Shown: positions 1-5,673 of the stretch, piece by piece
Numbering within the stretch: position 1 is the first letter of the stretch
Layout: each line of letters opens with the position of its first letter
Notes under the pieces: model-generated
What the model saw: only the letters and a program-made list of their open reading frames with translations
What the model was told of the DNA's origin: nothing
The model's database searches: none
Source of the DNA: Rickettsiales bacterium
GTDB lineage: Bacteria; Pseudomonadota; Alphaproteobacteria; Rs-D84
Direction: 5' to 3'
Length of the DNA stretch: 10,241 bases
Assembly: GCA_031273075.1 (NCBI GenBank)
Contig: JAISSM010000032.1
Span: 1-10,241, forward strand
Position numbers and translations under genes: made by a program

Positions 1-1111
1 TCGGGACCAGGGAACCCTTGAATTCCGCCGCTATCCGGCCGGCGTTCTCCATGGTGGAGGCCGCCGCGCTTTGCGCGTTTTGAAGGTTGTCCGCCACGTT
101 TTTCGCGAACTCTCCTATCTCGGTCTGAAAATTCGCGCGGACGCTTATGATCTCGCCCGCCATGGCGTCGAACGTTTCCTTGATGGTTTTCGAGGCGTCG
201 AACAATTTCATGGTCGTCGCGCTTAAATTGTCCGCGCCGGTTTCAATGGAGCTTTCGGCAAGGCGGATGTCGGTCCCGACTTTCGACGCCGCGTCCGAAA
301 GCGCGTTCACCTGGGCCTGCAAGAGTTTGCGCGATTGGGCGGTGAACGCCTCCATTTTTTCCAACCGGTTCGACAAAAGTTTCGCGTCGTTCGAAAGAAC
401 GCTCTCGACGCCCTGCGACGACTGGCGCACATCGTCAAAGTCCGAAGCGACGCGTTTCTGCAAGTCGGACAATTCCGCGCCCAAACCTTTCAGCGCGACC
501 GACATCATATTGTACCGGTCGGCGCCGTCCGCAATGTTTTGCTTCAACTCGTCCGAAAGTTTTCGCCCGGATTCGGACCACGCGTCCATTTGTTCGTTCA
601 GTTTCGACGCCAGGTTTGTCACGGCGTTCGACTTAGCCTCCATGTTTTTCAAAAGGGCCGCCAGGCCGCCGTTGAATTTCTCGGCCGCGGAATACATGGA
701 TTTCCAGCCGTTTCCGCCCATGATCCCGCCAAGATTCCCGATCAGATTTTCAAGCGTTTTCGTCATGTTCGCGATGCGTTCGCACGACGCGTCCGCCGTT
801 TGCACGAGGGTTTTGTTCTTGTCCCCCAATTTTTCTTCAAGGGCCTCGGCGCGCGCGGCATGCCGGGCCAAAACATCGGCCATGGAATCGAAATCGCCGG
901 TCATTTTGGATACGGCGCCCGAAAGGACTTCTCCCATAAGTTTTTGCGCGTCCGACACTTTCGCGCGATTCGGCTCTAAAATCAATCTCTCCATCGAGCC
1001 GGCCGCCTTCGCCATGCGCGCGGTCCAAACAAGCAGCGCAAAAAACGCCGCGGACAAAGCAAATCCGATCACGATAAAAATGATTTGGGCGGACGATAAT
1101 CCGTCAAGCAT
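1..1111 (-). CDS. Membrane-anchored coiled-coil protein, C-terminus outside window
   Basis: Reading the minus strand from the ATG at 1109-1111 gives 370 codons with no stop before the window edge, so the C-terminus is missing. Residues 9-29 form one strong hydrophobic segment (IIFIVIGFALSAAFFALLVW), a likely N-terminal membrane anchor. The rest, about residues 35-370, is rich in Ala, Lys, Glu, Asp, Asn and Ser with few prolines and heptad-like spacing, consistent with a long coiled coil. A Gly-rich break lies near residues 126-134 (GNLGGIMGG). A Shine-Dalgarno GGAAG sits about 6 nt before the ATG, and a strong promoter lies just upstream. The shape (one TM helix plus long coiled coil) resembles RmuC-like, chemoreceptor-like or other envelope scaffold proteins, but no catalytic or signalling domain is visible in the part present. 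I do not recognise the family. I am confident that it is a gene and not about its function. Confidence 0.85.
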   Translation of the reverse strand, partial: MLDGLSSAQIIFIVIGFALSAAFFALLVWTARMAKAAGSMERLILEPNRAKVSDAQKLMGEVLSGAVSKMTGDFDSMADVLARHAARAEALEEKLGDKNKTLVQTADASCERIANMTKTLENLIGNLGGIMGGNGWKSMYSAAEKFNGGLAALLKNMEAKSNAVTNLASKLNEQMDAWSESGRKLSDELKQNIADGADRYNMMSVALKGLGAELSDLQKRVASDFDDVRQSSQGVESVLSNDAKLLSNRLEKMEAFTAQSRKLLQAQVNALSDAASKVGTDIRLAESSIETGADNLSATTMKLFDASKTIKETFDAMAGEIISVRANFQTEIGEFAKNVADNLQNAQSAAASTMENAGRIAAEFKGSLVP

Positions 1112-1131
1112 CGTATTCTTCCTTTCGGGGT

Positions 1132-1160
1132 ATTATAGTCGGTTGACGAACAAACGTCAA
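1132..1160 (-). promoter_or_regulatory. Near-consensus sigma70-type promoter for the coiled-coil gene
   Basis: On the minus strand TTGACG (1155-1160) and a perfect TATAAT (1132-1137) are separated by exactly 17 nt. The predicted start is near 1125, giving a leader of about 15 nt that contains the GGAAG ribosome binding site of the gene starting at 1111. This is the best promoter match in the window. Confidence 0.8.
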
Positions 1161-1161
1161 C
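1142..1161. promoter_or_regulatory. Inverted repeat overlapping the -35 box (possible operator)
   Basis: GTTGACG (1142-1148), 6 nt (AACAAA), then CGTCAAC (1155-1161) form a perfect 7-bp inverted repeat. The right arm contains the whole -35 hexamer on the minus strand, and the left arm lies in the -35/-10 spacer. This is where a dimeric repressor would block RNA polymerase. The repeat is seen in the sequence; the operator role is inferred. Confidence 0.4.
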
Positions 1162-1162
1162 A

Positions 1163-1225
1163 GATAGCAATTAGCAGATAGCAGGTAGCAAATCGGGATT
1201 CGCGATTCGGGATTCGGGATTCGTG
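1163..1225. repeat. Heptamer tract: nine abutting 7-bp units
   Basis: Cut every 7 nt from 1163, the units are GATAGCA, ATTAGCA, GATAGCA, GGTAGCA, AATCGGG, ATTCGCG, ATTCGGG, ATTCGGG and ATTCGTG. Two unit families (RNTAGCA and ATTCGGG) join without losing the 7-bp phase. The same families recur at 6593-6620 and 9878-9891. Confidence 0.85.
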
Positions 1226-1328
1226 GGGTGTGTTTCTATGAAACACACCTTGTTTGCTTTGCAAACAGGAAAGGCGGGTTTTATAAAAACCCGCCCCACC
1301 TATAATATTATTTGCTACCTGCTATCTG
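1175..1328. repeat. 19-bp perfect inverted repeats flanking a structured segment
   Basis: CAGATAGCAGGTAGCAAAT at 1175-1193 recurs as its exact reverse complement at 1310-1328. Between them lie an ATTCGGG heptamer array and a three-hairpin element. A third, direct copy of the 19-mer is at 9876-9894. There is no transposase and no obvious target duplication, so the arms are better read as heptamer-tract pieces in opposite orientation than as insertion-sequence ends. Confidence 0.75.
1223..1299. repeat. Three-hairpin intergenic element with outer stem
   Basis: Three perfect stem-loops follow one another, each with a 3-nt loop: GGTGTGTTTC/GAAACACACC (1227-1236, 1240-1249), TGTTTGC/GCAAACA (1251-1257, 1261-1267) and GGCGGGTTTT/AAAACCCGCC (1273-1282, 1286-1295). 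GTGGGG (1223-1228) can pair with CCCCAC (1294-1299) as an alternative outer stem. The last hairpin could help terminate minus-strand transcription after the small gene that stops at 1308, but its downstream T-run is only 3 nt. The layout suggests a REP- or MITE-like structured repeat. Confidence 0.7.
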
Positions 1329-1619
1329 ATAATTTTTTTGCAATCGCCGCATTATTGTGTCAACTCTTTCCTTGGACGTTTGTTCCTGCGATATCAGACA
1401 CTTCCGCAATTCATGCATATTTTTCTCTCCGGTACTTGCCGGGTTCAACGGTCTTCCGTCCAGCATCCTCAACAGCGTTTCCGTATTATTGAAATGTATC
1501 TGATGTTTTATTTTCGACGCGAATAAATTCAGGCGCAGGCCCAAGACCTCAAACCCGGCGCCCTTGGGTCCGGCGCAACCGACCCCACAACAAAAAAAAA
1601 AACGTATGACTTTTTGCAT
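1308..1619 (-). CDS. Small hypothetical protein, 103 aa
   Basis: A 103-codon frame on the minus strand starts at ATG 1617-1619, preceded by GAGAGG with a 5-nt gap. A TATAAT box lies about 35 nt upstream, so transcription and translation signals are both plausible. The N-terminus has Phe runs and cysteines (FFFCCGVGCAG, residues 7-17). The middle and C-terminal part looks like an ordinary helical protein (TETLLRMLDGRPL, then MHELRKCLISQEQTSKERV). The last six residues, QIAGSK, and the stop are encoded by the 19-bp repeat at 1310-1328. Codons 6-10 contain an uninterrupted run of 11 T (1592-1602 on the plus strand). No family is recognised. It could be a species-specific small gene or an accidental frame in intergenic DNA. 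If it is not real, positions 1112-1877 hold no gene, only repeats and promoters. Confidence 0.4.
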   Translation of the reverse strand: MQKVIRFFFCCGVGCAGPKGAGFEVLGLRLNLFASKIKHQIHFNNTETLLRMLDGRPLNPASTGEKNMHELRKCLISQEQTSKERVDTIMRRLQKNYQIAGSK

Positions 1620-1655
1620 GATATCCTCTCTCCATCCATGCCCCCGTTGAGCGCC

Positions 1656-1661
1656 ATTATA
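1656..1661 (-). promoter_or_regulatory. TATAAT box upstream of the 103-aa gene
   Basis: A perfect TATAAT on the minus strand is preceded by A/T-rich DNA (A-runs at 1674-1692 on the plus strand) but has no good -35 hexamer. The predicted start is near 1649, giving a leader of about 30 nt that contains GAGAGG before the ATG at 1619. Confidence 0.4.
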
Positions 1662-1720
1662 TCATAAAGTTGGAAAAAAAGAAAAAAAAAAACCGGGAAA
1701 ATGCATAAAATGTCCTTTTT

Positions 1721-1819
1721 TGTCATCCCGCGGCTTGATCGCGGGATCCAGTTAATAAAGTCGTCGCGCTTCGCGCGACACACATTACCTAGATACCGCG
1801 GTCAAGCCGCGGTATGACA
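1721..1819. repeat. Large palindromic intergenic element, 31-bp arms
   Basis: The left arm 1721-1751 (beginning TGTCATCCCGCGGCTTGA) and the right arm 1789-1819 are inverted copies matching at 27 of 31 positions. An inner hairpin GTCGCGC-ttc-GCGCGAC occupies 1763-1779. The arm sequence closely resembles the palindromic repeats seen between genes in many alphaproteobacteria, including Rickettsiales-type genomes. It lies directly upstream of the polysaccharide operon promoter. Transcribed, it would fold into one long hairpin. Confidence 0.75.
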
Positions 1820-1839
1820 AAAGGGCGGGCGGTTGAGCA

Positions 1840-1868
1840 TTGACTGTTCCGTGATTTTTTTCTAGAAT
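1840..1868 (+). promoter_or_regulatory. Promoter of the glycosyltransferase operon, apparently leaderless
   Basis: TTGACT (1840-1845), a 17-nt spacer and TAGAAT (1863-1868) make a good sigma70-type promoter. The expected start is around 1875, only about 3 nt before the ATG at 1878, and no Shine-Dalgarno is present. The first gene would be translated from a leaderless or near-leaderless mRNA. Confidence 0.6.
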
Positions 1869-1877
1869 GCGGTCGTT

Positions 1878-2726
1878 ATGAAAAAAATAAAAAAGATCGC
1901 CGTTCTGACCATGGCCCGAAACGACAATTTCTTTTTGGGGCGCTGGATCGCGTATTACGGAAAAATTTTCGGCGAAAAAAATCTTTACGCCTATCTTGAC
2001 GGACTGGATCAAAAGGCGCCTGCGGGCATCGGGCGCGCCAATGTCACCGCCGTTCCCAAAATGCCGAATAATCGCATTCTGAACGACCGGGCGCGCGCGA
2101 GATATTTGTCCGACCGCGCGGCCGATTTGTTTTCCCGCGGGTACGATATAGTCATCGCGACGGATTCGGACGAATTCATCGCCAATGATCCCAAAACGAA
2201 AATGAATCTGGCCGAATATTTGTCCCATATCGAGATCGACGGCGCGGTTTCGGCCCTTGGGCTTGACGTGGCGCAGCATTTGAAAACAGAGCCCGCGCTC
2301 GACAAGGCGCGGCCGTTCCTTGCCCAGCGGCAATTCGCCCTTATTCATTCGCGCATGACCAAGGCGTCCGTTATAAACCGGCCGCTTCGCTGGGGTTCCG
2401 GGTGGCACCGCGTTAAGGGCCGAAATCTTCGCATAGATCCGAATCTGTATCTTTTCCACACGGGCAACGCCGATTTCGACACGGTCATGGCAAAGTTTCA
2501 AAGCGGCGATTTGGCGAAAGGCAGATGGCGGAATCATTTCCTTCGAAGCCGGCTTGGCGTGATCGAAACGGTGTCTGATAAAAAGGCCCGGGACGGCGAC
2601 AGACTGTTCGGACGCGCGCGCGCGATCCAGACGATTTTCCGCCCACCATTCGCGTGGAACAAGCCGACCATGATCGGGCTGAAGTGGGTCGTAAAAATCC
2701 CCGAAAGGTTCAAAGGACTTTTATGA
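1878..2726 (+). CDS. GT2-like glycosyltransferase
   Basis: This 282-aa protein resembles the 'Glyco_tranf_2_4' class of GT-A fold glycosyltransferases. The N-terminus has the family signature, a beta strand then RND (residues 7-16, IAVLTMARND), followed by RWIAYYGKIFG where relatives read 'EWIAYH'. A metal- and nucleotide-sugar-binding acidic motif, DSDEF, is at 96-100. GSGWHRVK (173-180) and FHTG (193-196) correspond to the acceptor-side and histidine motifs of the family. There is no signal peptide or membrane helix, so it probably acts in the cytoplasm on lipid-linked or growing glycan. It opens the operon; its stop codon overlaps the start of the Stealth gene (ATGA at 2723-2726). The start has no Shine-Dalgarno but sits directly after a promoter. 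The sugar donor and acceptor cannot be read from the sequence. Confidence 0.85.
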   Translation: MKKIKKIAVLTMARNDNFFLGRWIAYYGKIFGEKNLYAYLDGLDQKAPAGIGRANVTAVPKMPNNRILNDRARARYLSDRAADLFSRGYDIVIATDSDEFIANDPKTKMNLAEYLSHIEIDGAVSALGLDVAQHLKTEPALDKARPFLAQRQFALIHSRMTKASVINRPLRWGSGWHRVKGRNLRIDPNLYLFHTGNADFDTVMAKFQSGDLAKGRWRNHFLRSRLGVIETVSDKKARDGDRLFGRARAIQTIFRPPFAWNKPTMIGLKWVVKIPERFKGLL

Positions 2727-3757
2727 AAATAGATTTGGTTTATCTTTGGGTGGACGGAAACGATCCCGCATGGCGGGCAAAAAAAGACGCGGCGATCAAA
2801 AAGGCGGGCGGGAAAGTTTCCAAAATCGCGGTCGCGGCCGAAAGGTACGAGGATAACGACGAGCTTAAATACAGCCTTCGCGGCGCCGAAAAATTCGCGC
2901 CCTGGATAAACAACATCTTCATAGTGACCGACGGGCAGGTTCCGAAATGGCTTAACCTTACCCATCCGAAAATCCATGTCATAGACCATTCGGACATCAT
3001 GCCGCCTGAGTTCCTTCCTTGTTTCAATTCCGCGTTCATAGAGATGTTTTTGCACAAAATCCCGGGCCTTTCGGAACATTTCATATACGCCAACGACGAT
3101 ATGCTGTTCGGGAAAAGCGTTTCGCCGGGATTTTTTTTCGATAAAAATAAAAATCCGACGGTCATCGGAAAGGCGAAAAAATGGGCCGATTCAATTCATA
3201 AAAAGGGCGGCGGCGCGATCGACGTGCGCTTCAGAAAAAACACAATGTTCCCGAGGATCCTGGCCAACGCCCTCGCGTGCGTTTACAAATTTACCGGAAA
3301 AAAATACAAGCTTACGCTGTCGCACGCGATAGAGCCGATGCGGAAATCCCATCTTAAAGACATCATCGATTCCAATAAGGATTATTTTACGGGGTCGTGC
3401 GGAACGACTTTCCGCGAGGAGAAAAATATTCAGCGATGCTGTTTTCCGATGATAAATCACGCGCGCGGGCGCGCGACGATCGTATACGGATCCTCGTTTT
3501 TGGGCCGGCGCATAAAATATTCCCCGTTCTGGCCGCCTCTCTTGATCCGCTTTTTGATGTGGCTCGGGGGCGTGGTCGGGCTTTGCCGCGTCAATTCGTG
3601 CGATCCGTCCAAAGGAGGCGCGGAACGCGTGATACGAAAAACCCTTCGGCATAAGCCGGAGCTTTTCTGCCTTAATTACATAGCGAAGGACAAGCGCAAA
3701 ATCGCCGCGGATTTCCTTCATAAAATGTTCCCGGAAAAATCAGGATTCGAGAAATAA
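2723..3757 (+). CDS. Stealth-family sugar-phosphate transferase
   Basis: I start this at ATG 2723-2725, not at an in-frame ATG 23 codons upstream, because it overlaps the previous stop (ATGA), has AAAGGA 5 nt before it, and begins with the conserved region. The 344-aa product shows all four Stealth regions: CR1 at 3-17 (IDLVYLWVDGNDPAW); CR2 at about 44-137, with DNDELKYSLR, IFIVTDGQVP and YANDDMLFG; CR3 at about 200-243 (HAIEPMRKS, NIQRCCFP); CR4 at 312-344 (ELFCLNYI and FLHKMFPEKSGFEK). Stealth proteins are hexose-1-phosphate transferases that make phosphodiester-linked capsular polysaccharides. They are related to the catalytic domain of eukaryotic GlcNAc-1-phosphotransferase. The protein is expected at the cytoplasmic face of the membrane. 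A moderately hydrophobic stretch near 270-287 may contact the membrane. The next gene starts on the last base of its stop codon. Confidence 0.92.
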   Translation: MKIDLVYLWVDGNDPAWRAKKDAAIKKAGGKVSKIAVAAERYEDNDELKYSLRGAEKFAPWINNIFIVTDGQVPKWLNLTHPKIHVIDHSDIMPPEFLPCFNSAFIEMFLHKIPGLSEHFIYANDDMLFGKSVSPGFFFDKNKNPTVIGKAKKWADSIHKKGGGAIDVRFRKNTMFPRILANALACVYKFTGKKYKLTLSHAIEPMRKSHLKDIIDSNKDYFTGSCGTTFREEKNIQRCCFPMINHARGRATIVYGSSFLGRRIKYSPFWPPLLIRFLMWLGGVVGLCRVNSCDPSKGGAERVIRKTLRHKPELFCLNYIAKDKRKIAADFLHKMFPEKSGFEK

Positions 3758-4683
3758 TGAAAAACCGCGCGAAAAGATTCATAACAAGATTCGTCGTAAT
3801 AGTTTTCGGGCATATTCTGAACCTTCCGCTTTTATTGGTCCGGCGATACGCCAAAAGCCGGCACTTTATAAAAGGCATAATTATTCCGTGGTATTTTAAG
3901 CGCTATCTTCCCGCGGCCGCGGCGGTTCATGCGCGCGAAGTCGTAAAAAATCCGGACGAGAAAATTTTCAGCCTTTGGTTTCAGGGCGAGGACGCGGCCC
4001 CGCCGCTTGTGAAATCCTGTTATCGAAGCATTCGGCGGCATTGTCCGCAGGAGTTCCTCGTTCTCGACGACAAGACTTTATGGGATTACATAGATCTGCC
4101 GGGGTTCATCATGGACAAATTCAAGGCCGGGACGCTTCGCCGTTCGCATCTGGCCGACATCGCGCGCGTGGAACTTCTTTACAATCACGGCGGATTTTGG
4201 CTGGATTCCACGTGTTTCGTCGTATCGGAAATCCCGAAATTCATAGTCGACAGCGACTTTTTCGTTTTCCTTGTCGGCGACAACAAAATCGGGAATCTTA
4301 AAATCAGCCCGCATTCGTTCATGCAAAACTGTTTCATCCGCGCGCGCAAAGGGGCGTATCTTTTAGACGCCTGGCGCGCGATGATGCACGCGTATTGGAA
4401 GGATGAAAAAAAGACGTTCGATTATTTCATGCATCAGCTTTTGTTCAGGACCCTCGTTCACAATGATCCGCGCGCAATCGACGCGTTCGCGAATATGCCG
4501 CACGTAAATCAGGACTGGACGGCGAATCTTTGGCGCGGTCATGCGACAGAGCCGTTCGATCAGGCAAAGTTCATCGAGATGACGTCGCGGGCGTTTTTCC
4601 AAAAACTCGCCTATCGGCCGAGATACGCGCGGAGGCCGATTCCGGGAAGCGTCGCGGACGTCGTTACACGAATGAATAGTTAA
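3757..4683 (+). CDS. Capsular polysaccharide synthesis glycosyltransferase (Caps_synth type), copy 1
   Basis: This 308-aa protein matches the Caps_synth pattern (related to GT32-like sugar transferases): IFSLWFQGEDAAPPLV at 70-85, LVLDDKTLWDYIDLP at 101-115, HLADIARVELLYNHGG at 131-146 and WLDST at 148-152. The aspartate of WLDST stands where the DXD metal-binding motif of these enzymes lies. Residues 9-27 are hydrophobic and may anchor the protein to the inner membrane. The ATG shares its A with the upstream stop (TAATG), and the Shine-Dalgarno is weak, so translational coupling is likely. The last codons (AAT AGT TAA) lie in a heptamer tract, so the very C-terminus is repeat-derived. Residues 92-155 are almost identical to the next gene. 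It probably adds one sugar to the surface glycan, with specificity unknown. Confidence 0.85.
   Translation: MKNRAKRFITRFVVIVFGHILNLPLLLVRRYAKSRHFIKGIIIPWYFKRYLPAAAAVHAREVVKNPDEKIFSLWFQGEDAAPPLVKSCYRSIRRHCPQEFLVLDDKTLWDYIDLPGFIMDKFKAGTLRRSHLADIARVELLYNHGGFWLDSTCFVVSEIPKFIVDSDFFVFLVGDNKIGNLKISPHSFMQNCFIRARKGAYLLDAWRAMMHAYWKDEKKTFDYFMHQLLFRTLVHNDPRAIDAFANMPHVNQDWTANLWRGHATEPFDQAKFIEMTSRAFFQKLAYRPRYARRPIPGSVADVVTRMNS
4031..4219 (+). repeat. 189-nt block shared with the downstream paralog (copy 1)
   Basis: Positions 4031-4219 align without gaps to 5027-5215 with only three differences (4045 C/T, 4104 G/A, 4107 C/T). Identity ends abruptly on both sides. The block covers the catalytic core from the LVLDDKTL segment through GGFWLDSTCF. 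Confidence 0.9.
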
Positions 4684-4708
4684 CAATGAACAATTATTAA
4701 TTATCAAT
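4674..4708. repeat. Heptamer tract after copy 1: five 7-bp units
   Basis: The units are GAATAGT, TAACAAT, GAACAAT, TATTAAT and TATCAAT. The first unit and the start of the second supply the last two codons and the TAA stop of the upstream gene. The unit type is similar to CAATAGT/CGATAGT and ATTAACA in the tracts at 6551 and 9864. Confidence 0.75.
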
Positions 4709-4731
4709 CCATCGGAGGGGAACTTTATAAT
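4701..4731 (+). promoter_or_regulatory. Weak internal promoter candidate before copy 2
   Basis: TATAAT at 4726-4731 is formed where the recurring box GGGGAACTTTAT (4717-4728) meets AAT. The best upstream hexamer is TTATCA (4701-4706) with a long 19-nt spacer. The predicted start near 4738 would cut into the AAGGGAAG ribosome binding site (4732-4739), so this is uncertain. Read-through from the operon promoter may be enough. Confidence 0.25.
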
Positions 4732-4749
4732 AAGGGAAGTAAAAAAAAC

Positions 4750-5673
4750 ATGAGGAAAATTTTTAGAAATATTTGGGGGATTTATATTTTTCTTATGGTG
4801 CGGATCATCGGCAATCTCAACCCATTCGGCCATTCCAGGCGGGATCATTCCCGCGACAAAATGAAAGGGCTGGTCCTTCCGCAGTATTTGAAGCGCTATG
4901 CGCGCGCCGCCGCAAGCGTTCCGACGACAAAGGCCGTCGTCGACGACGCAAATGAAAAAATCTTCGCGATATGGTTTCAGGGCCGGGATGCGGCGCCGCC
5001 TTTGATTCGGGCGTGCTGGGAAAGCGTTCGGCGGCATTGTTCGCAGGAGTTCCTCGTTCTCGACGACAAGACTTTATGGGATTACATAGATCTGCCGGGA
5101 TTTATCATGGACAAATTCAAGGCCGGGACGCTTCGCCGTTCGCATCTGGCCGACATCGCGCGCGTGGAACTTCTTTACAATCACGGCGGATTTTGGCTGG
5201 ATTCCACGTGTTTCGCGACCGGGCCGATTCCCAAATACATCGTCGACCAAGATTTCTTCGTGTTTCTCGCCGGCGGCATCGTGCCGTATTCGTTCATGCA
5301 AAACTGTTTCATCCGCGCGCGCAAAGGCGCCTATCTTTTGATTGCGTGGCGCGCGACGATGCACGCGTATTGGAAGAACGAAGACAGGACAATCGACTAT
5401 CTCGCGCATCAACTTCTGTTCCGCGCGCTGGTTCAAAACGATCCGCGCGCGATCGACCTGTTCGCGAAGATGCCGCACGTCGGCCAGGATCCCACGCACA
5501 ACGTATGGTATGGAAAACACGAAGCGGCGCCGTTCGATGAAAAACTTTGGCGCGAGCTCGTCAAAGATTCGTTTTTTCAGAAGACCTGCTGGAAGTCCGA
5601 TTCGGCCAAAAATCCGCCGGCCGGATCGTTCGCGGACGCTATGATAAAAGCGGGACCCAATTTTCCATTATGA
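4750..5673 (+). CDS. Capsular polysaccharide synthesis glycosyltransferase (Caps_synth type), copy 2
   Basis: This 307-aa paralog of the preceding gene has the same motif order: IFAIWFQGRDAAPPLI (71-86), LVLDDKTLWDYIDLP (102-116), HLADIARVELLYNHGG (132-147) and WLDST (149-153). An N-terminal hydrophobic stretch at about 9-22 may associate with the membrane. Outside the near-identical core, the two proteins differ at roughly half of positions in the N-terminus. They also differ in the 155-185 loop and the C-terminal third, so they may use different donors or acceptors. AAGGGAAG lies about 10 nt before the ATG. A 66-bp gap made of heptamers and a repeat box separates it from copy 1. Its last 35 bp overlap the end of the convergent gene on the minus strand. 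Confidence 0.85.
   Translation: MRKIFRNIWGIYIFLMVRIIGNLNPFGHSRRDHSRDKMKGLVLPQYLKRYARAAASVPTTKAVVDDANEKIFAIWFQGRDAAPPLIRACWESVRRHCSQEFLVLDDKTLWDYIDLPGFIMDKFKAGTLRRSHLADIARVELLYNHGGFWLDSTCFATGPIPKYIVDQDFFVFLAGGIVPYSFMQNCFIRARKGAYLLIAWRATMHAYWKNEDRTIDYLAHQLLFRALVQNDPRAIDLFAKMPHVGQDPTHNVWYGKHEAAPFDEKLWRELVKDSFFQKTCWKSDSAKNPPAGSFADAMIKAGPNFPL
5027..5215 (+). repeat. 189-nt block shared with the upstream paralog (copy 2)
   Basis: This is the partner of 4031-4219 at a fixed offset of 996 nt. Silent sites inside the block are conserved, unlike in the flanks. A second, shorter near-identical stretch of about 40 nt lies around the SFMQNCFIRARKG codons of both genes. Confidence 0.9.

Noticed and set aside
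147..1181. Long plus-strand open frame of 344 codons, and a second of 214 codons at 335-979
   Set aside because: Both lie opposite the minus-strand frame that is open over the entire 1-1111 region with a TM segment, ribosome site and promoter. The plus-strand translations look like shadows of Ala-rich coiled-coil coding and have no start signals.
1175..1328. Insertion sequence or MITE bounded by 19-bp inverted repeats
   Set aside because: The arms are themselves heptamer-tract sequence, a third copy stands alone at 9876-9894, and there is no transposase and no clear target-site duplication.
1223..1526. Short plus-strand frames of 89 and 62 codons
   Set aside because: They begin in the hairpin element or inside the minus-strand small gene, with no start signal and no protein-like composition.
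1529..1783. Minus-strand frame of 84 codons
   Set aside because: It is translated largely from the palindromic repeat and A/T runs, overlaps the better-supported 103-codon frame, and lacks a ribosome site.
1785..2537. Minus-strand open frame of 250 codons
   Set aside because: It is antisense to the GT2-like gene, which has clear family motifs; the antisense frame has none and runs into the palindromic repeat.
2654..2722. Upstream in-frame ATG extending the Stealth protein by 23 residues
   Set aside because: The extension lies inside the previous gene, is not part of the conserved Stealth N-terminus and lacks a ribosome site; ATG 2723 has AAAGGA and an ATGA overlap.
4971..5540. Plus-strand frame of 189 codons in another phase of Caps_synth copy 2
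   Set aside because: The in-phase glycosyltransferase frame has all family motifs; this one is a shifted reading of the same DNA.
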